DNA from: Sabethes cyaneus
Lineage: Eukaryota; Arthropoda; Insecta; Diptera; Culicidae
Assembly (NCBI RefSeq): GCF_943734655.1
Contig: NC_071354.1
Location: 160,849,142-160,913,141, forward strand
Reading direction: 5' to 3'
DNA: 64,000 bases
In this document: positions 35,801-44,510 of the stretch, in pieces
How the letters are laid out: each line of letters begins with the position of its first letter
Numbering within the stretch: position 1 is the first letter of the stretch
The notes under the pieces: model-generated
Told to the model about the DNA's origin: nothing
Databases searched by the model: none
What the model saw: the letters and a program-made list of their open reading frames with translations, nothing else
Position numbers and translations under genes: made by a program

Positions 35801-36436
35801 AAATCGGATAAATTTGTTACACTGATTGCACCCGTAGCAAGCAAAAAATAAAGTAGAAGTTGTTGAATCATCGGCTATGAAAATTATCCAAAAGATTTCC
35901 CATAATTGATTATATTGCTGCAAAAACGGATTTATAACTGAAAACTGCTTAAAGGATTAGAAATAATCTCAAATAAACTTAAACATAAGGAAAAAATGAT
36001 TTTTATTAAAACTTTTTTTTCTAGAACAGCAATTTTTGCACTCTTGCACAAGAAAAGGTGTGACGAAAAAAGGTTAAAATCCCGGAAGCAATGCTAATCC
36101 TTACAATTTCATATTAAAAAGATAACTAATTCAGTTAGTTTACGTGGTTTAACTTGTGTTGCAATATTTTTCAGCAGGGTGGCCAAAATAGGAACACAGA
36201 GTGGCGAATAGAAGAACATTATGGCCAAAATAGGAACCCAGCAGAGGTTTTTCAATCGACAAAAATTAAAACAAAAAAGCATATTTTCATCAAATAAACT
36301 TATACATTATGAAGATTAAGACTGAAATTACCTGTTGAAGAGATTAAACATATTTAGTTTATTCGTTTTTTATAAAACGTGATCGATACCCTTAAAAGTT
36401 TGACAAACTATGGCCAAAACTGGTGCTCTTACCCTA

Positions 36437-36888
36437 TGTCTTAAACGAATTTGTCGCAAATATTATAGCAAACCCGGGTTTCGCTATGTCTGTTGTGCTA
36501 GAAAGTTCTGATTCCAACTCTACAAAGTTGGCATTTAACATCGATGTGCTTTCAGAAACAGATTCTAATCTTGAGGAGTGACGTTATGATCACTCCAAAT
36601 CGATTCTCAATATTCGAACGATAAAAATCACAGGCAGGTAATATGGAAAGTGAAATCGGAGGATCTAATGTTCAAAGCTGATGAGGATGCATTTTAATCA
36701 GTTGTTCATGTTTTTGGAGATACTCTTCATTTGATGCAGATGCGAAAGCAATCACTTTGTAAAAAATCGGTTTGTTTCGTTGCGTCAAAATACATTTATG
36801 CATGTGTTACAAACCAATGAAAAATTTAGCAAACGGTTCGAAAAATGATAAATAAAGAATACTTCAATCTTTTGCTCCTTACATTTAT
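36437..36888. other. No gene seen
   Basis: AT-rich interval between the pogo-like element and an RTE tail. I see nothing in it. Confidence 0.5.
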
Positions 36889-37045
36889 TTACTTAGTTGG
36901 CTAGACATCTAATGACAAGCCATGCATAACGAAATTTCTCCATCTAACTCTCTCCAAGGCCGCTAGTCTACAGTTTTGCGGGCACCCAGTGGTCGTCAGA
37001 TCTTGTTCCATTTAGTTTTCCTGGTCTCCTCCGCTCTAGGAACCA
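36889..37045 (-). pseudogene. RTE-like LINE C-terminal tail
   Basis: The nucleotide order TTTTGCGGGCACCCAGTGGT then CGTCAGATCTTGTTCCA parallels the tail at 47320-47370 (TTTCGCGGGCACCCAGTGCT then CGCCAGATCTCGCTCCA). The 3' boundary TTAGTTGGCTAGACATCT is like the one at 47262. It is degraded, so only traces of protein remain. Confidence 0.7.
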
Positions 37046-37063
37046 AAAAGCAAGAAGGTGTAT

Positions 37064-37216
37064 GCAAAGAAAGCAAAACCTTGGGTTAAAAACGTCGTTA
37101 AGATATGACCCTTTTTTATCGACAGACATCGCAGCTGGTTAGTAGAGTAGACGACAATTACGGGGTTTGCGTAACGATATTACTGATTCTAGCAGCGCCG
37201 TACAACCGAGATTCCA
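37064..37216 (-). mobile_element. tRNA-derived SINE, family 1, partial
   Basis: The tail side (AAAGCAAAACCTTGGG) and body (ATCGACAGACATCGCAGCTG then TTAGTAGAGTAGACGACAAT) match the family. The tRNA-like head is cut off after ACAACCGAGATTCC, where unrelated sequence begins. Confidence 0.7.
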
Positions 37217-37237
37217 AATTAGAGATGTGAGCAGAGT

Positions 37238-37665
37238 TTGCTGACTGTAGCTCTTCTACGATTCTATGCACTAATCGAGATGTGCATTTCGGATGAAACT
37301 TGGAGGAAGATCGACAAGCGGAGAGAAGCGAATGCTGGCATTGAGCGGGCGCGAACCAGCTCGGCTAAGCCAGCTACCCGTCAAAGATACGCTGAATTAG
37401 AAAGTGTTATTAAACCAGCTTGTAGGCGGGACACGAAAGCCTGGACTAACTCCCTAGCCGAACAAGGAGAAACCCCCGCCGCCAATAGAGATATCCGTTT
37501 GTTGTACGATATTTCTCGCCGCCCTAGTGGTGCCTGGATGGATACAAAGATGCCGCTAAATGACCGATATAGTCAGCTACTGACTGACAGTGCAGAACAG
37601 CTTAATTGATGGACTGATCATTTTGAACAACTCTTTCGAGGGTCAAATGTCAGAAACCAACAAAA
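37238..37665 (+). pseudogene. RTE-like linker fragment, plus strand
   Basis: An open 123-codon frame reads ISDETWRKIDKRREANAGIE, then RQRYAELESVIK, RRDTKAWTNSLAEQGE, RDIRLLYDISRRPSGAWMD and LLTDSAEQL. After a stop come the DHFEQLF and FRGSN blocks. This is the conserved endonuclease-to-RT linker of RTE-type elements. It is the best preserved linker in the window. It lies head-to-head with an endonuclease fragment on the other strand that starts at 37740. Confidence 0.8.
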
Positions 37666-38140
37666 CTAGCAGCGTATGACGCCGCATTGATAAATACCTC
37701 AGTTTTTGCATTGCTTGCATTCTTGATGACGGTTTATTCCTCTTCGATGGTTCCACCAGGTGCCAACTCCGAGACTCGGGGTACAAGGTATTCGACAAAA
37801 GCTTTTTTCACCTCGGGATTCTCCAATCAATTTGGTCAATTTGGTTTTTGGTTTTTTGAATTTTGTGGAAAACCTACGTGACTTTATGTGCTGGTCTATG
37901 GGAAAAGAGCGATCCAGCTGGTTCCGAATGGCCGAAACACAAATGGCCGAATCACGAGTGCCCGAAATATAAATGGCCGAACTTCAACAACAATCACAAA
38001 AGGCCTAAATTTCGTTTCCGAATCACGAATGGCCGAATTTTCTCGGAATGCTTAGATAACTATTCAATAAAAAAAACATGAATTGACAGGCAGTTAACAA
38101 ATAACTTTAATCAAAAAATCTATACCTATAAAGAAGGATT

Positions 38141-38180
<40 letters not shown>
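38141..38180 (+). repeat. (TCTG)n microsatellite in Helitron 5' end
   Basis: Ten tandem TCTG units directly after the conserved Helitron start. The complement (CAGA)n is reduced to a few units in the copy at 63318-63964. Confidence 0.95.
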
Positions 38181-38186
<6 letters not shown>

Positions 38187-38310
38187 CTGTGTTCCTTATA
38201 GAATCAAAAACTACTAAACCAATCGGCGTGAAAATTTGCATGTAGAGGTTTTTGGGGCCAGGAAAGGTTTTAGTGATGGTTAGAGACCCCTTCCCCCACT
38301 AAGAGGGGGG

Positions 38311-40400
38311 GCTCCCATACAAATGAAACACAAATTTCTGCATAACTCGAGAACTAATCAAGCAAATAGAACCAAATTTGGCATGTGGGTGTTTTCGGTG
38401 ACAATAATTTATTCTAGGGTAATTTGAGACCCCTCCCCTCTTTATAAGGGGAATTATAACTCCTCTCCCCTTTAAGAGGGGGGGTTTCCATACAAATTTC
38501 CTCATAACTCAAGAACTAATCAAGCAAATGGAACCAAATTTGGCATGTGAAAGTTTTCGAGGGCAAGAAAATTTTCTATGTTGAATTAGGACCCCTCCTC
38601 ACTTTAAGAGGGGGGGCTCCTGTACAAATGAAATACCAATTTCCTCATAACTCGAGAACTAATCAAAATTTGGCATGTGTGTGTTTTTGGAGACAAAATT
38701 TTTTTCAATGATGAATTGGGACCCCTCCCCACTTTAAGTGGGGGGGGGGCTCCTATACAAACGAAATACAAATTTCCTTATAACTCGAGAGCTAATCCAG
38801 CAAATGGAACCAAATTTGGCATGTAGGTGTTTTTGGAGGCAAGAATTTTTTCTATGATGAATAAGAACCTCTCCCCACTTTAGGAGGGGGGGCTCCTATA
38901 CAAATGAAATACAAATTTCCTCATAACTCGAGAACTAATCAAGCAAATAGAACAACATTTGGCATGTGGGTGTTTTTTTTGGTGACAAGAATTTATTCTA
39001 TGGTGAATTGAGACCCCTCCCTCTTTATAAGGGGAATTGTAACTCCTCTCCTCTTTAAGAGGGGAGGCTTCCATACAAATTTCCTCATAACTCGAGAACT
39101 AATCAAGCAAATGGAACCAAATTTGGCATGTGAAGGTTTTCGAGGGCAGCAAAATTTTCTACGGTGAATTAGGACCCCTCCCCACTCTAAGAGGGGGGGC
39201 TCCTGTACAAATGAAATAAAAAATTTCCTCCTAACTCGAGAACTAATCAAGCAAATAGAACAACATTTGGCATGTGGGTGTTTTTTTTGGTGACAAGAAT
39301 TTATTCTATGGTGAATTGAGACCCCTCCCCTCTTTATAAGAGGAATTATAACTCCTCTTCCCTTTAAGAGGGGGGGCTTCCATACAAATTTCCTCATAAC
39401 TCGAGAACTAATCAAGCAAATGCAACCAAATTTGGCATGTGAAGGTTTTCGAGAGCAAGAAAATTTTCTATGGTGAATTAGGACCCCTCCCCACTTTAAG
39501 GAGGGGCTCCTGTACAAATGAAATACAAATTTCCTCATAACTCGAGAACTAATCAAGCGAATTGAACCAAATTTGGCATATGTGTGTTTTTGGAGACAAT
39601 TTTTTTTTCAATGATGAATTGGGACCCCTCCCCACTTTAGGAGATGGGGTCCTATATAAACGAAATACAAATTTCCTCATAACTCGAGAACTAATCCAGC
39701 AAATGGAACCAAATTTGGCGTGTAGGTGTTTTTGGAGGCAAGAATTTTTTCTGTGATGAATTAGGACCTCTTCCCACATTAGGAGGGGGGGCTCCAATAC
39801 AAATGAAATACAAATTTCCCCATAACTCGAGAACTAATCAAGCAAATAGAACCAAATTCGGCATGTGGAGGTTTTTGGAGGCAAAAATATTTTCTACGGT
39901 GAATTAGGATCCTTCCACACTTCAAGAGGGGGGGCTTCTACACAAATGAAATACAAATTTCCTCATAATTCGAGAACTAATCAAGCAAATGGAACCATAT
40001 TTTGCATGTGGGTGTTTTTGGAGGCAACCATTTTTCCCATTATGAATTAGGACTTCTTACCTTTTTAGGAGGGGGGGGGGGGGGGCTCCCATTCAAACGA
40101 AATACAAATTTGCTCATAACTTTAGAACTAATCAAGCAAATGGAACCAAATTTGGCATGTGAGAGTTTTAGATGGCAGAATTTTTTTTCTGTGGTGAATT
40201 ACGACCCCTTTCCCTTTTAAGAGGGTGGGCTCCCATACAAATGAAATACAAATTTCCTTATAATTTGAGTACTAATCAAGCAAATGCAACAAAATTTAGC
40301 ATGTAGGAGATTTTTGAGTCTTGAATTTATTTTATGATAGTTAGAGACCTCTCACCCCTGTGGTAGGGGGATATGGACTCTCATACAAATAAAACAGAAA
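38311..40400 (+). repeat. Minisatellite, about 15 units of 125-177 bp
   Basis: Each unit carries GGGGGGCTCCYRTACAAATG, TAACTCGAGAACTAATCAAG, CCAAATTTGGCATGTG and GACCCCTCCCC in that order. Unit starts by the GCTCC word are near 38311, 38485, 38627, 38750, 38891, 39068, 39208, 39378, 39506, 39650, 39791, 39935, 40085, 40230 and 40380. The 170-177-bp units have an extra TTATAAGGGGAATTATAACT stretch, and they alternate with 128-142-bp units in the first two thirds. This gives a higher-order period of about 300-317 bp. A G run of 17 lies near 40068. The frames through it are not genes. Confidence 0.9.
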
Positions 40401-41750
40401 TTTTTGCGAAACTCAAAAACTAATCCAACTCGAGAAATTCGAGACTCTTCCATAAAACATTAATCAATAACAAGACCACAAAAACTATCTATAGTAACAC
40501 TAGATCATTCAGGACGAGCCGGTCGCGAGTGTTGCCGGTGACCCGCCGTCGGAAGCGCCGCCCACTGGGGGGCTTGCAAAACTCGAGATAGTGACAAAGA
40601 TCATCCGAGATTCATGATTTATGTACAACACAGGTTAATTTGTGGCAATACGAAGTTTGTCGGGTCAGCTAGTTTACTATAAAACAAAAAGTCGGCCACT
40701 GCGGGGGACAGCCCTCCGGCAGAAATCACTTCTATTAAGCTGCATGCATTTTCCTAGGTTTTCTGACTAGTAGGGATTATCCCTAAGTTAAGTCCGAACG
40801 AGCGGCAGCGAGTAAGCACAAGATGTATCCAACTTTTGTGCAGGTTGAAGGCCGTGAATATTTTCGGTCGTTTATGGCGTTCGGGCATTTGTGTTTCGGC
40901 CATTCGAAATTCAGCCATTTATGATTTGGCCATTTGTGTTTCGGTCATTTGTGTTTCGGCCATTCGTGATTCAGCCATTAGATATATTATGCCATTTAGT
41001 ATTTCGGCCATTTGTGTTTCGGCCATTCGTAGGTAATCTCAAAAATCTGTAAACAGCTCCCCATTTTCGATCGTCTCACCTAGGCTATGGCGTCCCATGA
41101 CTCGTTCAAGGTCCGCTTTGCTTGAGCCAATCTTCATGTTGAAGCCCCCCAAGTGGATTTGAATGCTTCCTTCGGGTTCGGGGTTTTCTTAATCATGCTT
41201 TTCAGCTGGCTGTAGAAACTCTCTTACTCTTGCAGATCGTTAGCATCTATTGGCGCATAACACTGGATTGCAGTAAGGTCTCTCACCCGTGTTCTAAATC
41301 TGGTAATGATTATCCTTTCGTTTATCGGTTTCCACTTCATCATGGCTGCGTGTATCTCTGGGCTCAGTAGGAATCCAACTGCTCCTTTTAGAGTAGCATT
41401 TTCACCTCATATGCCAGAATAGAGCAAGACTTGCCCGGATGATGTCTTGTGTTCGCCAGTATCCGACCAACGAACCTCGCTCAGCCCCAGGATTTCAGGC
41501 TTCAGGCGGCTTGCTTCGCTTGCAAGTTTAGTTAGCATACCCTGCTGTGCAAGAGTTAGTATATTCCATGTTCCAATTCGTGTCCGTGTTTGCATGCTAA
41601 AGGTCGCTACTAACAATCCAGATCGCTTTCTTCTTTCATTTGGTGTAACGTTTTTAGTTTTCGAGTACAGTAGGCTGTTAACCTAAGGTCACTATCCCGC
41701 TTACGGCGTTGCCATCTTAGAGTGGGCGGGAGCCATTGTTCCCTCTACCC

Positions 41751-42990
41751 TACAGAGACTGTAGATTGAGAGGCGACAAGGCACTCAAAAATCGCTAAAT
41801 TTTGAATAGGGGAATGTCGTCGTGGTTGGGCCACGTTTTGGCATTCGCCCATAATTTCCGTTTGAAACAGAATTTCGGAAATCTTAACACATCGTTACAA
41901 AGGTCTAAGAATAAGGTACATTTCTGGAAAATCTTGAACTGATTACATGAAAAATAATAAAGTTATAGGCATTTACGTGAAGCCAAAAAATGTTGTCATA
42001 GTCGGGCCATGTTGTACAGGTTGGGCCACCGCTGCAAATCCAAGAAATACGTATTGAAATTTTATATAGAGATATGAAAAAAATCATTCCGTGAAAAACG
42101 GCCCATATAAGTACTGTACAAGTACTCTATTTTTAATTACATTTTTGCGAAATTTTGGCGATCTTGTAAAATCAATATTACTACAATGGCTTTCTCCGAA
42201 GTGTGCTACTACAATGAAAAAACAACAACAATCTAGATTTTTCAGATATCAATTTTGCTTTAGTTCATCATATTTTACATTACTGACGTTCTCTAGAGAA
42301 TACTGTGCTTTTGCGCTAAAAATTATGGAGGCCCAACCATGGCTGTACAAGTGGCCCGACCTCTACAATAAGCGCTTCTGTCGTATTTTGCTTTACCCTA
42401 CCCAAACATTTTACTGAAACGCGATTTTTCTATAGCCTTCGTATGGAGTATAACATACTTAATACGTTTTCAATATTTATTTCGATAATTGTATTTCATG
42501 AATCATTTCTTGAAGAAAAGTTCACTGCACCTGAAAAACTTTTTTTGTAAGTTGAGGAAGAATAAATGCTTAATGCGAGAAATGTAGATTCAGGCAAACT
42601 GAAAATTCTTTATATTAGGCCAAAAATATAGACTTAGCGAAGGTGAGAGTCGAACTCACAGCTCCCAATCTCTAGTTGAGCGTGTTGTTTAACCAATTAC
42701 ACCACTACACTTTGTAAGATTCAATCGCTGAATTCAGTACGCGTGGTTTGAATACACGATTGAAACTCGCAATATTGTGAAAAGTAAGCTTCACAGTAAG
42801 TAGTTTCACAATGCTCGAGCCTAGATATCTCGAGTTACTAAAACTGAAAAAATCGTGGTGGCCTGACCACAACAGAGGCCCGACCGTCACGACATTACCC
42901 TACCTTTATTTGTGATGGTACTCTCCGTTTTGATTCAAAATTTAGCGCTTATTGAGTGCCTTGTCGCCTTTGTAACCTATAGACTCTGTA
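41751..42990. mobile_element. Element with about 75-bp inverted termini
   Basis: The left side (TACAGAGACTGTAGATTGAG, AGGCGACAAGGCACTC, TCGCTAAATTTTGAAT, GGGGAATGTCGTCGTGG) returns inverted at 42888-42985 in the same order, with one extra stretch of about 20-30 bp. Inside, GTTGGGCCAC-type words recur in both directions (41824, 42003, 42330 and 42354). No transposase frame is visible. It contains the tRNA-like fold at 42636-42711. Confidence 0.65.
42636..42711 (-). tRNA. tRNA-like sequence (tRNA pseudogene or SINE head)
   Basis: The minus strand folds as a cloverleaf. The acceptor AGTGTAG/CTTCGCT pairs at 6 of 7 positions. The D stem is GTGT/ACAC with an A box TGGTGTAATTGG. The anticodon stem is CTCAA/TTGGG with loop CTAGAGA. 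The T stem is a perfect GTGAG/CTCAC with loop TTCGACT. The anticodon would be AGA (Ser), but the 4-nt variable loop is not that of a serine tRNA and the D loop is long. A T5 run follows about 10 nt downstream. I therefore favour a tRNA-derived repeat over a working tRNA gene. Confidence 0.5.
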
Positions 42991-44445
42991 GTCTACCCTG
43001 TTTGCGTACGATAATCAAGGTTGCATACCATGGCCGACACCACGCGGGGTTCCCAGCCAACCTTTTTGTTCACATTACTCACTTTTAACCCTGTAATGTG
43101 AATCCCTATTCGGTAAAAATAGATTATATAAAATATATGGAACTCTCCTATGTGTACAAATCGGAAGCCATTCACGTGCATCAGGATGAACATGTCTCTT
43201 CGTTGTTTGATTTCATCTGTGCCGATAAGGAACTCTATGTGACTTTAATTGTAATTTTACTACCGTCATCCGGGGATACTTGCAACCAGGGCTGTCATTC
43301 GCTCACACTATGCGCCCAATGTTCCAATATTATGCCTTGTCGCACAGAGCGATTCGGCAACACACCTCTACAGCTAATATGCACACAGCGTACGAGCGAA
43401 ACCGGAGTGGGAGCGAACGACAGCACTCGGTGAAAATCGCCCAGTGAATGATCATCCAAACAGCACTTGGTGCTGCCGTTTGCCACACTCCGTGCGGAAT
43501 TAACGCAAACGCAAATTGTTTTGTATTTTCAAATTTTCTGCCCTTTTAAAAGAGAAAATACACGCTGCACTGAACAACTAATATGGTCTATGTTAAGTTA
43601 GTACGGATCAGGTGACGCAACAATAAAAATGTTTTTTGAATCACACCGCTTCAATTGACCTAGCGCAGGGTGTACAATCCATCCGCGCAGAGTGTGGCTC
43701 TTGGTGTGGTAAAGCACGCAGCAAATTTATCACACTGCGTTTGCGACTGCCTTTTCTTGGTGCGCGTAAAACACGAAAGAGCGTGTTTAGCAAAAGAGAC
43801 ACTGAAGGGAATTCTTGGGCGAACACACACCGCATGGCGAGTGTTGTGTTGTTTAAGAATGTGTGTCTTTTGGTCTGCGCTGCGGTTTATGCCATCTCTG
43901 CTTGCAACTGCGAGGTTACCTGCAACACTTCTACGCATGGCGCTTTTGACAGCTCTACCGCATTTGTTTGTGTACATAGCTACTTGTAGTCAATGCTGCT
44001 TTAAAAATATAACGTTTACCTATTATTTAGTTTACTTTAATCAATTTAATCATTGTTTTATACGGTTGGAAAGGGGTGTGCAAAGTTGTGTACAGCTCAT
44101 TAATTAAGGTTCTTCATGAAAGTACATTCAAAAGAAGCTCAAGTTTTGATGTTCATGCAAAAATAATTATCTGAAGGAACGCCAACTAAGAAAGTTCAAT
44201 TTCTCTTTTTCGTTTTTCATGTATAATGCTCTACTCAGTTATTTGTTCAAATTCAGAAAATATTCAGATGTAATTTGGAATTAAATAACGCTTAGAAATA
44301 TTTACGCACTCTAGGAATGGAAATATAATTATTATTGCACGCAGAACGTTCTTGTGAATTTCACTGTTAAATAAAAATTTTGAGAATAAGGAACGGATAT
44401 TTAAAAATATAGTCAACCTAATTATAGACGTTCTTGAGAAATTTG
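42991..44445. other. Unique DNA, no gene seen
   Basis: 43290-43990 is GC-richer. One frame at 43836-43989 begins with a signal-peptide-like stretch (MASVVLFKNVCLLVCAAVYA), but it stops after 51 codons and has no known relative. I see nothing else. Confidence 0.4.
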
Positions 44446-44510
44446 ATTGTGCCAGTAGAACGGCTAGGTCACACCACTAGGTGTATTAATTCGGGTTTTT
44501 TATGTACCTT
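44446..44510 (+). repeat. Second copy of the CCACTAGGTG repeat terminus
   Basis: It reads CACACCACTAGGTGTATTAA then TTCGGGTTTTTTATG, nearly identical to 6858-6888. Here it is not preceded by the microsatellite block, so it is a truncated or different member of the family. Confidence 0.55.

Larger units (their letters stand above)
33857..36434 (+). mobile_element. Decayed pogo-like DNA transposon
   Basis: Inverted ends GGGCAGAAGCACCGGTTTTA (33857) and, on the other strand from 36434, GGGTAAGAGCACCAGTTTTG are flanked by TA (33855-33856 and 36435-36436). Words of the type TTTTGGCCATA recur inside both ends (33886, 34275 and 34315; complement at 36178, 36225 and 36410), which is a subterminal repeat pattern. 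A transposase N-terminal relic lies at 34487-34710 and a SINE is inserted at 35618. The length of 2.58 kb fits a pogo/Tigger element with most of its coding region worn away. Confidence 0.65.
38119..40672 (+). mobile_element. Non-autonomous Helitron-like element with minisatellite
   Basis: The 5' end TCTATACCTATAAAGAAGGA and the 3' end TTGTCGGGTCAGCTAG sit between A (38118) and T (40673), the A|T insertion and TC...CTRR ends typical of Helitrons. A second copy with the same two ends, opposite orientation and the same A|T context lies at 63318-63964. Inside, in order, are a (TCTG)n tract, a conserved segment (ACCAATCGGCGTGAAAATTT), the 15-unit minisatellite and a conserved 3' region (GTGGCAATACGAAGTTTGTC). 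No Rep/helicase gene is present, so it would depend on another copy. Confidence 0.75.
37925..41029. mobile_element. Element with inverted 15-bp-motif arrays at its ends
   Basis: Both ends carry CGAATGGCCGAAACACAAAT plus GGCCGAA, inverted (37925-37951 and 41003-41029). Inside each end the 15-bp theme (ATGGCCGAAWCACRA) repeats: about 5 to 6 times on the left (to about 38045), and about 9 times on the right in the complementary form TTTCGGCCATTTGTG (from about 40858). Removing the Helitron at 38119-40672 leaves a unit of about 550 bp. It has no frame. The architecture recalls foldback elements. I do not recognise the family, and the target duplication is unclear. Confidence 0.7.
37740..41640 (-). 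pseudogene. RTE-like endonuclease gene, split by a 3.1-kb insertion
   Basis: Minus strand. The N-terminal part (41616-41400) reads RTRIGTWNILTLAQQGMLTK then LKPEILGLSEVRWSDTGEHK and SSGQVLLYSGI. These are the first APE-endonuclease blocks, with the Asn of the TWN motif and the Glu of SEVRW. The middle (41260-41036) is degraded. The C-terminal part resumes at 37917-37740 with AHKVTW and QID traces. The gap between (37925-41029) is a separate nested element. The uninterrupted relative at 53335-54195 shows the two halves belong together. Confidence 0.75.

Noticed and set aside
38299..40220. Frames such as KPPLLKGRGVIIPLIKRGGV across the minisatellite
   Set aside because: They follow the tandem repeat on both strands and have no start, stop or codon logic.
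38311..40400. Regularly spaced repeat that could suggest a CRISPR array
   Set aside because: Units are contiguous, over 120 bp, and lie inside a eukaryotic Helitron; there are no unique spacers or cas genes.
42636..42711. A functional serine tRNA gene
   Set aside because: The anticodon AGA would need a long variable arm, which is absent, and the D loop is oversized; kept only as a tRNA-like sequence.
43636..43989. Frame with a signal-peptide-like segment (LLVCAAVYAISA)
   Set aside because: Several frames are open in the same stretch on both strands and the putative mature part has no recognisable fold.
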